Of a stretch of DNA of 53,516 bases, positions 42,553 through 51,144 are shown piece after piece. The notes under the pieces were generated by a model. The model was not told the origin of the DNA, made no database searches, and was given only the letters and a program-made list of their open reading frames with translations. Source of the stretch: Candidatus Kurthia intestinigallinarum. Its GTDB lineage: Bacteria > Bacillota > Bacilli > Bacillales_A > Planococcaceae. The stretch's first letter is position 1. Each line of letters opens with the position of its first letter. The stretch spans positions 1 through 53,516 of the forward strand of contig NZ_JTFC01000027.1 in assembly GCF_003991225.1 (NCBI RefSeq), written 5' to 3'. The position numbers were made by a program, and so were the translations under genes.

Positions 42553-43224
42553 ATGATGCGAATTTTAATTATTGAAGATGAACGAGATGTCAGCAATGTA
42601 TTAGTCGAAATTTTAGAACAGGCGGGCTTTGAAACGGTGACGGCCTATGATGGTGCGCACGCTCTGACTCAGCTTTCTACTACGTATGATCTTGTGCTGC
42701 TTGACCTCACATTACCATTTGTAGATGGTGAAACGATTTTAGCACAGCTCCGTCAGCAATCAACAATCCCTGTCATTATTATTTCAGCGAAAAATGCAAC
42801 GACGACAAAGGTGGAATTACTACGTCTTGGGGCAGATGATTACATTACGAAGCCATTTGATATAGAGGAAGTTGTCGCACGTATTGAATCAACACTGCGC
42901 CGCGCATATGGTCCGGCGGTTACACGACAAAAACGCTATACATATCAAACAATCTCACTTGATGAAGCACAGCAGCTTGTGACACTTGCTAATCGTACAC
43001 TTGCACTGACGGCGACAGAATATGCGCTACTGCATTTATTCATGTCTCAGCCACAAAAAATTTTTACGAAGGAAAATTTAATTCGGAGCCTGCGTGATGA
43101 TGGGTATACAGGTGATGAGGGCACCATTAAAACGCATATTAGTAATTTACGCCATAAGCTACAGCCGATTGATGCGATTGAAACCATTCGCTATCTCGGC
43201 TACCGCCTTCGTCCACTATCTTAA
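42553..43224 (+). CDS. OmpR/PhoB-family response regulator
   Basis: A 223-residue two-component regulator. The receiver domain has DE near the start (LIIEDERDVSN), the phosphorylated Asp in LVLLDLTLPFVDGE and the Lys in ADDYITKPFDIEEV. The DNA-binding winged helix follows (LTATEYALLHLFMSQPQKIF; GTIKTHISNLRHKLQ). GGAG lies before the first of two adjacent ATGs. It forms a module with the ABC transporter and the kinase downstream. Confidence 0.95.
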   Translation: MMRILIIEDERDVSNVLVEILEQAGFETVTAYDGAHALTQLSTTYDLVLLDLTLPFVDGETILAQLRQQSTIPVIIISAKNATTTKVELLRLGADDYITKPFDIEEVVARIESTLRRAYGPAVTRQKRYTYQTISLDEAQQLVTLANRTLALTATEYALLHLFMSQPQKIFTKENLIRSLRDDGYTGDEGTIKTHISNLRHKLQPIDAIETIRYLGYRLRPLS

Positions 43225-43277
43225 CGTTCGCTTGACCTTCATGCGCTATACTGAGCGCGATGAAAGGATGAACTACT

Positions 43278-44183
43278 ATGAATATTTTAGAAACAACACA
43301 GCTAACAAAAACATATGGTCGAAACACCGTCGTTCATAATGTGTCATTGACTATTAAGCGTGGGCATATTTATGGCTTAATCGGCACAAATGGCGCCGGA
43401 AAATCTACGCTGATGAAAATGATTTGTGGCTTTACAGCACCGACGTCTGGCAGTATTCGTTTATTTGATGATGTAAACTTACGAAAGCAACAGCAAAAAA
43501 TCGGTAGCATGATTGAAGCCCCTGCACTCATTGAGCATATGACGGCACAGGAAAATCTACGCCATGCGCGCCTATTACGAGGTATTCCAAACAAGGCGCT
43601 CGAAACGGAATTACTGACGCTCGTCGGTCTGCCAGATGTTGCGCATAAAAAAACGAAGGATTTTTCACTTGGTATGAAGCAGCGTCTAGGCATTGCCTTG
43701 TCACTTGTCGGCAATCCAGATTTTCTTTTATTAGATGAACCAGTCAATGGGCTCGATCCCATCGGTGTCGTTGAAATACGGAAATTGCTAAAAAAATTAG
43801 TCGAAGAACGCAATATGACGATTTTAATTTCGAGTCATAATCTACCGGAATTATTTCAAACAGCAACCGATTATTTTATTATGTATCAAGGGATGCTCGT
43901 ACAAACATTGACTCATGAGGAACTCGAAAAAGCCTGTCAGCATTATTTATATATTGAAAGTGACAATACAGCCCATACGTTGACGGTGCTCGAGGATTTA
44001 GGCTATGAACAGCTTGTCGTACTCGAAAATGGTGGCATTAAGGTGCTCGATGAGGTTGCGTTGCTTAGTGAATTATCGCGCCAATTAATCGAAGCGGGCG
44101 CTTTATTGACAGCCTTTTACCGCCACGGGGATACGCTCGAAAATTATTTCCTATCGGTTATTGGAGGTGCTGCACATGTTTAA
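43278..44183 (+). CDS. ABC transporter ATP-binding protein, BcrA-like
   Basis: A 301-residue ATPase with Walker A GTNGAGKST, signature FSLGMKQRLGIALSL, Walker B NPDFLLLDEPVNGLDP and the switch His in ISSHNLPEL. It is like the BcrA/SpaF type that with its permease removes peptide antibiotics such as bacitracin or lantibiotics. The 3' end overlaps the permease start by eight bases. The compound handled here is inferred from family only. Confidence 0.93.
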   Translation: MNILETTQLTKTYGRNTVVHNVSLTIKRGHIYGLIGTNGAGKSTLMKMICGFTAPTSGSIRLFDDVNLRKQQQKIGSMIEAPALIEHMTAQENLRHARLLRGIPNKALETELLTLVGLPDVAHKKTKDFSLGMKQRLGIALSLVGNPDFLLLDEPVNGLDPIGVVEIRKLLKKLVEERNMTILISSHNLPELFQTATDYFIMYQGMLVQTLTHEELEKACQHYLYIESDNTAHTLTVLEDLGYEQLVVLENGGIKVLDEVALLSELSRQLIEAGALLTAFYRHGDTLENYFLSVIGGAAHV

Positions 44184-44919
44184 TTTAATTCGTGCACATT
44201 GCTTTTCACTGAGCCGCGCGCGCACAACATGGCTCTTATTTGCAGCAAGTGTCGTCTGTGCTCTTGTTATGCTATTATTTTTAAAACGCATTGGTGCCAG
44301 CGAATCCTCACTTGGTGGCATTGCCTTTTTCTTTTCAGATTTAAACGTTGTCACACTTATCGGCGCCGTCCTTGCCACCTTACTCATTTCCAATGACTTT
44401 GATAATCGTACAATGCAGCATACGATTAGTGCAGGGCATTCTCGCGCACAAATTGTCACGAGTAAATTTATCGTGTATTGGCTCTTCATGTGCCTGTATT
44501 TACTACCATTTGTTGCCGCTAGCTTCTGGATTTTTTATGCAGATGCGCCTTATACATTCGGTGTACCAATGGGCGGTATGATTAGCGCGATGAATAGTAC
44601 GACACAAATCTCAACAGCAGTTGCGTTACTATTAAGCCTCATCATTGTGTATATAGGCCAAACATCACTTGCCGTGATGCTCGCCTTTTTCTTAAAAAAG
44701 CCAACCTTTGTCATCGTCCTTTTTTATGCCATTTCAGTATTGTGCGGACAGCTAGCCGCAAATAATTTAAACTGGCTAAACTGGACACCATTTGGCGGCG
44801 ATGCCATTACAGTTACTGCCGATTCATCGTTACTCGCTATTTGTCTTGTATCGTTGCGCTTTATTAGTGTTTGTGTTGGTATTACCATCTTATATTTTAG
44901 AAAAACAGATATCCATTAA
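44176..44919 (+). CDS. ABC transporter permease of the BcrA-like system
   Basis: A 247-residue membrane protein with six hydrophobic segments (TTWLLFAASVVCALVMLLFL; VVTLIGAVLATLLISNDFDN). NDFDNRTMQHTISAGHSRAQIV is characteristic of ABC-2-type permeases of the BcrB/SpaE group. GGAGGTG lies six bases before the ATG inside the ATPase gene. It works with the preceding ATPase. Confidence 0.9.
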   Translation: MFNLIRAHCFSLSRARTTWLLFAASVVCALVMLLFLKRIGASESSLGGIAFFFSDLNVVTLIGAVLATLLISNDFDNRTMQHTISAGHSRAQIVTSKFIVYWLFMCLYLLPFVAASFWIFYADAPYTFGVPMGGMISAMNSTTQISTAVALLLSLIIVYIGQTSLAVMLAFFLKKPTFVIVLFYAISVLCGQLAANNLNWLNWTPFGGDAITVTADSSLLAICLVSLRFISVCVGITILYFRKTDIH

Positions 44920-44931
44920 GGGAGGTGCTGT

Positions 44932-45843
44932 ATGTTAATTTATGTGTTGCTAAGTATTCTGATTCTGCTCCTTTTTTATATTTTATCGATGAAGCAACAA
45001 CTGCGTACGATTCAACGACAGCTAATGGTACGGCAGCACACACATCAAAACCAGCCCCTTCATTTACAATTGCTGCATAGGCAGTTAAATACACTCGTCG
45101 CTAGCTGGAACGACGTGCTAGCACATGAGCAGCAGCTACGCCAGGCAAGTGTACAGCAGGAAAATTACTATAAGGAATTCGTATCGAACATTTCACATGA
45201 CTTTCGCACACCATTAACCGCCATTAAAGGGTCCTTACAGCTACTCGATGTTTCCGCCTTAGACGCCGCACAGCAGCAAAAGTATCAAATAGCACTCGCA
45301 CATGTCGCGCGCCTTGAAGCATTGCTACACAGTTTTTTCGAGTATGCCTATGTGATGAATCAGCAGCAAACACCCCCACTCAAGCCTGTCCAGGTGGATG
45401 CTTTATTGACCGAAGCAATTGCCGCACATTATGCCGCATTTGAACAACAGAAGATGCGGATCGAATTTGCGACTATAGAGGAAAATGTATGGCTGCTAAG
45501 TGATGATGAATGGCTCTCAAGAATTTTTGATAATTTACTGCAAAACAGCTTGAGTCATAGCGCTGAAACATTAACAATCTCCCTTCAAACGACCGAATCA
45601 CAGTGCATTATGACATTTGAAAACCCTTTACTTCAGCCGCTAAAACAGCCGCCAGAGATTCTTTTTGAACGCTTTTATCACGAGCAATCACAGTCAACAG
45701 GACTCGGCTTAGCCATCGTGCGAAAACTCGTTGAACAGCTCGGTGGTAGCATTTCGGCAACGGCGACCAATGACTCATTACACTTTGCACTTATACTTCC
45801 TTTTGACAAGTCGTCATCGTTCACAAAAACAGCGGAAATGTGA
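44932..45843 (+). CDS. Sensor histidine kinase
   Basis: A 303-residue kinase. It has one N-terminal membrane helix (LIYVLLSILILLLFYILSM), a short coiled linker, and the phospho-acceptor His in SNISHDFRTPLTAIKGSLQL. The ATPase domain shows N-box RIFDNLLQNSLSHSA and G-box STGLGLAIVRKLVEQLGG. It lacks a large outside sensor domain, like the intramembrane-sensing kinases of antibiotic resistance systems, and probably senses through the ABC transporter. A GGGAGGTG site precedes the ATG, 12 bases after the permease. Confidence 0.93.
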   Translation: MLIYVLLSILILLLFYILSMKQQLRTIQRQLMVRQHTHQNQPLHLQLLHRQLNTLVASWNDVLAHEQQLRQASVQQENYYKEFVSNISHDFRTPLTAIKGSLQLLDVSALDAAQQQKYQIALAHVARLEALLHSFFEYAYVMNQQQTPPLKPVQVDALLTEAIAAHYAAFEQQKMRIEFATIEENVWLLSDDEWLSRIFDNLLQNSLSHSAETLTISLQTTESQCIMTFENPLLQPLKQPPEILFERFYHEQSQSTGLGLAIVRKLVEQLGGSISATATNDSLHFALILPFDKSSSFTKTAEM

Positions 45844-45894
45844 TAATATGATGATAATAAAATGATGTGTATTCTAAATAAAGGTTGTGGTAAA

Positions 45895-46068
45895 ATGGAA
45901 AAATATTTTCATGGTCTTGTCGCATTAGCGGCAATCATTTCAATTTTATTTGTCACAAACATCATTAATAGCACGGTATTTCTTATCGGGATTGTGCCTG
46001 TTAGCATCATTATGCTAATTGTCGGTACACTCGAAATCAAAAACACACTTGTCTCTGGCAAAGTATAA
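45895..46068 (+). CDS. Small membrane protein, 57 residues
   Basis: MEKYFHGLVALAAIISILFV and STVFLIGIVPVSIIMLIVGT are two membrane helices. The ATG at 45895 is preferred; an ATG 33 bases earlier has no site either. A clear terminator follows, so it could be the last gene of the two-component/ABC module. No family recognised. Confidence 0.55.
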   Translation: MEKYFHGLVALAAIISILFVTNIINSTVFLIGIVPVSIIMLIVGTLEIKNTLVSGKV

Positions 46069-46070
46069 AG

Positions 46071-46104
46071 AAAAAGGAATCGCAGCGAATGCGATTCCTT
46101 TTTC
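46071..46104. terminator. Strong terminator
   Basis: AAAAAGGAATCGCA and TGCGATTCCTTTTT are exact complements around GCGAA. It ends the kinase/small membrane protein transcript. Confidence 0.93.
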
Positions 46105-46166
46105 AGTTGAACAACGCCTCGTGAAAATGGTAAAATCAACGTCCATCAACGAAAGAGGTGATTGTC

Positions 46167-46496
46167 ATGAACGAGGAAATTTTTGCACTTGAACGCCGTC
46201 TAATGAAGCGAACTCGTCAGGATTTTGAGCAATTATTAGCCGATGATTTTTATGAAATTGGTACATCAGGTAAGACCTATACAAAAGGAATTGAACTCGA
46301 TACCCTTCTAGAGAATACCGTCGTAACGGAGCTTCCAGATATTTTGAACTTCCGTATCCACGAACTATCTGCCACAGTCATTCAGGCACTGTATGATACT
46401 GTGGAATTTTCTGGTCGTCGTTCTCATCGTAGCTCCCTTTGGCGTAAAACCAATGATACGTGGCAATTATTTTTCCATCAAGGTACATCATTTTAA
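46167..46496 (+). CDS. DUF4440 / NTF2-like small protein
   Basis: A 109-residue protein. MNEEIFALERRLMKRTRQDF followed by EQLLADDFYEIGTSGKTYTK is the typical opening of DUF4440 SnoaL-like proteins. LWRKTNDTWQLFFHQGTSF at the end is a usual closing strand. The fold can bind small molecules; the role is unknown. AGAGGTG lies before the ATG. Confidence 0.82.
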   Translation: MNEEIFALERRLMKRTRQDFEQLLADDFYEIGTSGKTYTKGIELDTLLENTVVTELPDILNFRIHELSATVIQALYDTVEFSGRRSHRSSLWRKTNDTWQLFFHQGTSF

Positions 46497-46538
46497 AAAG
46501 GTAGGCAGATAGGATTTATCCTACTGACCTACCTTTTT
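46495..46538. terminator. Bidirectional terminator
   Basis: AAAAAGGTAGGCAGATAGGA and TCCTACTGACCTACCTTTTT pair along nearly their whole length around TTTA. It separates the convergent DUF4440 and alcohol dehydrogenase genes. Confidence 0.92.
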
Positions 46539-47665
46539 CATTCAAATGAAATTAAAATACGTGTATATTCCCCGCTCGCAAGTAAGTCAAAGCCCTCGTT
46601 AATCTCTTCTAAACGAATCGTTTTAGCTATCAGCTCATCCACCGGTAATTTTCCCGCCTTCATAAGCTGAATGTAATGTGGAATGTCTCGGCGTGGCACT
46701 GCACTTCCTACATAGGAGCCCTTTAGTGTTTTTTCACTCGCCGTTAATGTCACATACGGTAGCGCAAAGGTTGCCTTTGGATCGGGTAATCCTGTCGTTG
46801 TCGTAACACCGCCTCGCTTCGTAATAGCATAGGCCACCTCAAGCGCCGGTACAACACCTGCCGTTTCGAACACATAATCAAAGCCACCATTCGTTTCCTC
46901 TAAAACACGGTCAATAATGCCCGCTTCATCCGAGCGATATGTTGCGGTTGCACCGAGCTCCGCTGCACGAACAAGCTTTTGATCATTAATATCGAGGGCA
47001 ACTACCTCTCTTGCACCCGCCGCAATGGCTCCGAGTAGCGCGCTAAGACCGACACCTCCAAGGCCAACGACAGCAACTGAGCTCCCAAGTGGCACTTTCG
47101 CTGTATTAGCGACAGCACCAACACCCGTAATAACCGCACAGCCAAATAAGGCTAGTTGCTCCGCTGTCAAATCTTCCGTCACCTTTACGAGAGACTGCTT
47201 CGACACAACCGCGTAGTCAGAAAAGGCAGAAACTCCGATATGGTGATAAATTTTTTCATCCCCATTATGTAAACGAATATCGCCATTTAATAAGGTCCCA
47301 GCTTCATTTGATTTCGCCGCGCGCTCACATAAAGCAGGGCGACCTTCCTGACAAGGCACGCACTCCCCACAACTTGGCACAAAGACGCAAATAACCTGGT
47401 CCCCCTTCGCAAAATCCGTCACACCCTCACCTACTGACATTACTACACCAGCCGCTTCATGACCAAGCGCCATTGGTACTGGACGCGGACGACTACCATT
47501 CACAACAGACAAATCTGAATGACAAAGACTTGCTGCTAAAATTTTGACGAGCACCTCCCCTCGACCCGGTGCATCTAACTCCAATTCTTCAATTTGAATC
47601 GGCTGACTTTCTTTATACGGGGTGCTAGCTCCTAGCTTCCTCAGTACTGCCGAACGTATCTTCAA
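46538..47665 (-). CDS. Zinc-dependent alcohol dehydrogenase (MDR family)
   Basis: A 375-residue enzyme. The catalytic zinc site is in AASLCHSDLSVVNG and ALGHEAAGVV; the structural zinc has four cysteines in PSCGECVPCQEGRPALCERA. The NAD-binding glycines are in VAVVGLGGVGLSALLGAIAA. It is of the class III/aryl or long-chain alcohol type. A TTG at 47665 with AAAGGA eight bases upstream is proposed as start; an ATG six codons earlier is also open. The substrate is not known. Confidence 0.9.
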   Translation of the reverse strand: MKIRSAVLRKLGASTPYKESQPIQIEELELDAPGRGEVLVKILAASLCHSDLSVVNGSRPRPVPMALGHEAAGVVMSVGEGVTDFAKGDQVICVFVPSCGECVPCQEGRPALCERAAKSNEAGTLLNGDIRLHNGDEKIYHHIGVSAFSDYAVVSKQSLVKVTEDLTAEQLALFGCAVITGVGAVANTAKVPLGSSVAVVGLGGVGLSALLGAIAAGAREVVALDINDQKLVRAAELGATATYRSDEAGIIDRVLEETNGGFDYVFETAGVVPALEVAYAITKRGGVTTTTGLPDPKATFALPYVTLTASEKTLKGSYVGSAVPRRDIPHYIQLMKAGKLPVDELIAKTIRLEEINEGFDLLASGEYTRILISFE

Positions 47666-47773
47666 ACGAATCAGTCCTTTCATTTCATTTTTTTATACAA
47701 TTATTATTTTATTCAATTATATTTTTACACTACTCTTTCGTTAACAACTTCCATGGACAAAAAATAATGCACC

Positions 47774-48040
47774 CTATTTATTATCGTGTACTGGATGAAG
47801 AAATTGCCTTGAATTTAGTAACAGGAAAATGGGAAGACCAAGAAGAAATCGTGTTGTAACACGGATTATCGTTTCTTCGCAATGCTTAAATTTTGCGATA
47901 TAAATTATTTGACCAATATGATAACCATAATGATATATGTGATTCAATACGGAACAATTATATCGTGTACATAGCTTTAAATATTGTTCTAGCAATGTTC
48001 ATAGGCAAATACCGATAATTAACAATACCCTAGAAACATA
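47774..48040 (-). pseudogene. DinB/DUF1572-like gene remnant
   Basis: The frame contains LNHIYHYGYHIGQIIYIAKF, the conserved metal-site helix of DUF1572/DinB-like proteins (H-x3-H type). After it the frame is lost and the end appears in another frame. The N-terminal part is missing. This is a decayed fragment and unlikely to be expressed. Confidence 0.5.
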
Positions 48041-48307
48041 ACATTTAATACAAAAGTTTTGGGAACTATTGGGGAACTAAAATGAACACATCGGCAAATG
48101 ATTTATGTACATAAAAAAGAGCAACCACAGAGGTTACACTAGTATATCTTTCATATTTATTTTAATTACCATCAAAAGTTAATATTTGTTTTTTCTTACT
48201 TTGGGTAATCGTTATATATTATTTTCTTGTGGAAGTCTTGCTTCTATCAAGATATTTATAAATTGTACTATTTTTTATCGTATTCTTATTGAGAGGTGAT
48301 ATAAAAA

Positions 48308-48839
48308 ATGTTAGGTGGCGGAGATGATTATACTTTTTATTTGTATGAACATAAGAAAGAAGATGCTGAATCAGAATTTAATATTGTAGATATTGGCCTT
48401 TTAGAAATAAGAAAATTTATTGGGGAAAAGATGTTAATTTTATTGTGTGGATGGACGAGAGTCTTGATTTAGGACGACAAAAAAAGAGGAATTGGAAAAA
48501 AATGATTAGTATTCCTGATGATTTAATCAATTATAAAAAAATAATAATTATATATATGATATTATTACAGCAGATGAAGATTTCAAAAAAATAAATGCAA
48601 ATGCAGACGCATACAAACCTACTGTATTATTGAATGAATCAATGCCTTCTTTTATAAACTGCATTGAAAAATTTAGGGACATTATTAAAGGTATACCCAC
48701 AGATTCTTTTGTTTTAGAACAAGGGAAAGATGCTAAGTTATATACTAAAAAAGAATTATATTACCAATTTGATAAACTCGATTATTTTCTAGAAATGATG
48801 AAAACCGGAAAGTATTCAATAATAGCTTTCGGAATATAA
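48308..48839 (+). pseudogene. Unrecognised gene broken by frameshifts
   Basis: Starts at ATG 48308 behind GAGGTG: MLGGGDDYTFYLYEHKKEDA. It then changes frame near 48418 (continuing WGKDVNFIVWMDESLDLGRQ) and again near 48560 (IITADEDFKKINANADAYKP). It ends with FDKLDYFLEMMKTGKYSIIA at 48839. In total about 175 residues. I do not recognise the family. The acidic, beta-rich look and the context would fit an immunity-type protein. Two frameshifts make it a pseudogene. Confidence 0.6.
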
Positions 48840-48887
48840 ATATCACCGTTGAATCAAATGGTTAAAGCTTTACAATCAAATAAGATA

Positions 48888-49028
48888 AAGGAGGCTGGGA
48901 CATACGTGTAGAAATCACCTCTCATATGAGCATAAGAAAAACCGGAATCGCGCTGTGGCGCGGTTCCGGTTTTTCGTTGCGAACGCTAAAAAGGGAACAT
49001 GACGTGTTTTGTCCCAATCTCTTTTTTT
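48888..49028. repeat. Palindromic GGGACA element, copy 3 (inverted)
   Basis: Begins AAAGGAGGCTGGGACATACG and ends TTTTGTCCCAATCTCTTTTT. The inner hairpin AAAAACCGGAATCGCGC / GCGCGGTTCCGGTTTTT is nearly perfect, and GAACGCTAAAAA follows. It is oriented opposite to copies 1 and 2. It lies just before the IS30 element. Confidence 0.87.
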
Positions 49029-49091
49029 GTTCGACGAATTGTAATATTAAGTGCACCACTCAAAATAAATAAAAAAAGACCCATTCCATAT

Positions 49092-50078
49092 GAGCCTGTA
49101 TAATTAAAGTTCCTACACCAAAATCAACAGGGGGCCATATGGAATGAGCTATTGTCATCTTACCACATCTGAACGTACGAAAATAGAAGTTTTAAAAGGA
49201 TTAGGGTACTCTTGTCGTGCCATTGCGCGTAATCTGAATCGTTCTCATACAACGATTCACGTGAAGTAAAGCGACTGAATGAATGGTCTGCCGAAAAGGC
49301 GCAATGGCACGCGGCTGCGCAGAAGAAAAAATGCGGTGCGCGTTCAAAGTTTACCGACAAACTGCGTAATGTTATCGAAGAAAGACTAAAAGCGACATGG
49401 TCTCCTGAACAGACTATCGGTTCCTTATTTCAAGGAAAACTATCGTTCAAAACGATTTATCGTTGGCTTTATTCAGGAAAGCTTCGCGTGACGCTTCAAG
49501 TACTTCGGCAAAAAGGAAAACGTCAGGCACCACGCAAAACACGTGGTCGTTTCAATGTTGGAACCTCGATTCAACAACGCCCCAAAGAAGTCAAAACGCG
49601 TGAAACGTTTGGCCATTGGGAATTAGATACTGTCGTTTCAGCGCGTGGTACGAAAGGATGTATTGCGACGTTCGCCGAGCGAAAAACACGTTTCTATGTC
49701 GGCATTCAAATACCGAATCGCTCGGCGCAATCGATGAAATGGGCCATTGAACAGCTCATTTCACGTTATCCAAGACCATGTTTTCAAACGTTTACGATGG
49801 ATCGTGGAAAAGAATTTAGCTGTTACACCGAACTTAAGACCCAGTATGAGATTCCATTTTACTTCGCTGATCCATACGCGCCATGGCAACGTGGCACGAA
49901 TGAAAATAGTAATGGTCTTTTACGCGAATTTTTCCCAAAACGAATGGACTTAGGACAACTAACACCCTCAAAAATAGAAAAAGCACTTTCATTGATCAAC
50001 AATCGACCAAGAAAGTGCCTCAACCGGAACACCATACAAGATGTATTTGAATATGAGATGGTGCAGTTAATTTGACAA
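49092..50078 (+). mobile_element. IS30-family insertion sequence
   Basis: About 1 kb with one transposase frame. Probable ends are TGTATAATTAAAG on the left and, read inward from the right, TGTCAAATTAAC, which share 9 of the first 11 bases. A perfect 11-base inverted repeat, CATTCCATATG (49082) and CATATGGAATG (49136), covers the transposase start codon. The transposase is frameshifted, so the element is probably inactive by itself. Confidence 0.75.
49144..50075 (+). pseudogene. IS30-family transposase, one-base deletion
   Basis: The N-terminus MSYCHLTTSERTKIEVLKGL has the IS30 helix-turn-helix (GYSCRAIARNLNRSHTTI). At about 49255 one T is missing (ACGATTCACGTGAAG), which shifts the frame. 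After it, REVKRLNEWSAEKAQWHAAA continues to the end. The DDE domain is complete: FGHWELDTVVSARGTKGCIA (first Asp), FTMDRGKEFSCYTELK (second Asp), and PYAPWQRGTNENSNGLLREF with the Glu. The full protein would be about 310 residues. Confidence 0.92.
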
Positions 50079-50266
50079 TCTATCGTTCAAATAAAAAAGC
50101 CCACTGCTAGAGTGAGCAAAAGTTTAAATCGCGCCATATTGTAAATTTAGAATCGAGTAGAATTTAGTTTGATAGATTAATTAAATAAGCCGATGATTGA
50201 AACTACTAAAGCAATTTTTAATTATTTATAGAGACTTTATTTCAAATTAATATTTCTATTTATTTT

Positions 50267-50530
50267 TTATGATTTTAAAAAAACATTGATCATTGTAAAA
50301 TAGATAATACTTATAATGAAAAGAAAAAATAATAAACTTGTTATTTTTTCATCACTCATCATCAAAGTGCTGTCAAAAAATATACCTTGTTCTGCATTTC
50401 CAGTAATCGAATGAGTATATATTGTTGCTATTAAGATACCAATTGTAAATAAACCATACATGTTTAAAAATTTCTTTACTGAAACAGAAGACTTCTGTCT
50501 TTTTGATTCTATAAATTTCCACTCCTTCAC
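50267..50530 (-). CDS. Small membrane protein, 87 residues
   Basis: MKEWKFIESKRQKSSVSVKK is a basic cytosolic start. LNMYGLFTIGILIATIYTHS and SLLFFLFIISIIYFTMINVF are two membrane helices. No family recognised. GGTGAAGGAGTG-like sequence precedes the start (ATG at 50530 region). It lies just downstream of the cold-shock gene, separated by a terminator. Confidence 0.6.
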   Translation of the reverse strand: MKEWKFIESKRQKSSVSVKKFLNMYGLFTIGILIATIYTHSITGNAEQGIFFDSTLMMSDEKITSLLFFLFIISIIYFTMINVFLKS

Positions 50531-50555
50531 CTAGCTAATTTCATTAATTAAAATA

Positions 50556-50587
50556 AAAAAGACACCCTGCAAGGGTGCCCTTTTATT
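50556..50587 (-). terminator. Terminator of the cold-shock gene
   Basis: GACACCCTTGC-type stem: ACACCCTGCA and GGGTGCCC pair, with A and T runs on the two sides. It lies just after the csp stop at 50593. Confidence 0.85.
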
Positions 50588-50592
50588 TATAA

Positions 50593-50793
50593 TTACATTT
50601 TTACGATATTTGTTGCTTGTGGACCACGTTGTCCATCTTCGATATCGAAAGTTACTTTTTGATTGTCTTCTAAAGTTTTGAATCCTTCATCTTGAATAGC
50701 AGAGAAGTGAGCGAATACGTCTGCGCCGCCTTCTACTTCGATGAAACCGAATCCTTTTTCTGAGTTAAACCATTTTACTGTACCTTGTGTCAT
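50593..50793 (-). CDS. Cold-shock protein, CspA family
   Basis: A 66-residue single-strand nucleic-acid binding protein. The RNP1 motif is KGFGFIEV and RNP2 is VFAHFSAI, with the typical [13 protein letters not shown] start. It acts as an RNA chaperone at low temperature or in stationary phase. The gene has a strong promoter at 50939-50967 and a 140-base structured leader, as usual for Csp genes. GGAGGTC lies before the ATG. Confidence 0.98.
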   Translation of the reverse strand: MTQGTVKWFNSEKGFGFIEVEGGADVFAHFSAIQDEGFKTLEDNQKVTFDIEDGQRGPQATNIVKM

Positions 50794-50850
50794 ATATAAT
50801 GACCTCCAATAATGTTATTTAATAAGATTGTAATTTCTAAGAAAGAAAAA

Positions 50851-50908
50851 ATTCACATATTACAAAAAGTACTAACTTAACAACTAGTACACTTTGTAAT
50901 AAGTGAAT
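50851..50908 (-). promoter_or_regulatory. Structured 5' leader of the csp mRNA
   Basis: Positions 50851-50874 and 50885-50908 are inverted repeats that pair along most of 24 positions (for example ATTCACATATTACAAA with TTTGTAATAAGTGAAT) around a 10-base loop. They lie in the leader about 60-115 bases before the start codon. Csp mRNAs are known to fold differently in the cold to control their own translation. This stem may be such a switch. Confidence 0.65.
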
Positions 50909-50938
50909 TTATTGCTGTTCTAATTTCTTGTTAAATAC

Positions 50939-50967
50939 ATTATATAACATATATTGGTATTTGTCTA
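50939..50967 (-). promoter_or_regulatory. Promoter of the csp gene
   Basis: On the minus strand TAGACA (50967-50962), 17 bases, TATAAT (50944-50939). A near-consensus sigma-A promoter. Confidence 0.8.
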
Positions 50968-51013
50968 TTGATTAATTTGAATTAATAGTGGTAGATAAAT
51001 AATAAATTTATAA

Positions 51014-51143
51014 AAGTCTCAAAAAGAGACTCTGTTTGGAGGTTATTATTATGGGATTTCTAGAAAATTATAGAATTTATTTCTTTTTAATTCCATTAAT
51101 TTTATTAGTAGGCTATTTTCTTCTAATAGATAGAAATGATTAA
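51014..51143 (+). CDS. Tiny membrane peptide, 30 residues, with upstream hairpin
   Basis: Coding part 51051-51143: MGFLENYRIYFFLIPLILLV, then GYFLLIDRND, with GGAGG seven to eight bases before the ATG. One hydrophobic helix spans most of it. An AGTCTC/GAGACT hairpin (51016-51032) stands right before the ribosome binding site and might control it. The stop is one base from the carD stop on the other strand. Unrecognised. It could be a small membrane toxin or regulatory peptide, but this is inference. Confidence 0.5.
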
Positions 51144-51144
51144 T

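Noticed and set aside
49160-49360. 66-residue minus-strand frame in the IS30 element
   Set aside because: Antisense shadow of the frameshifted transposase.
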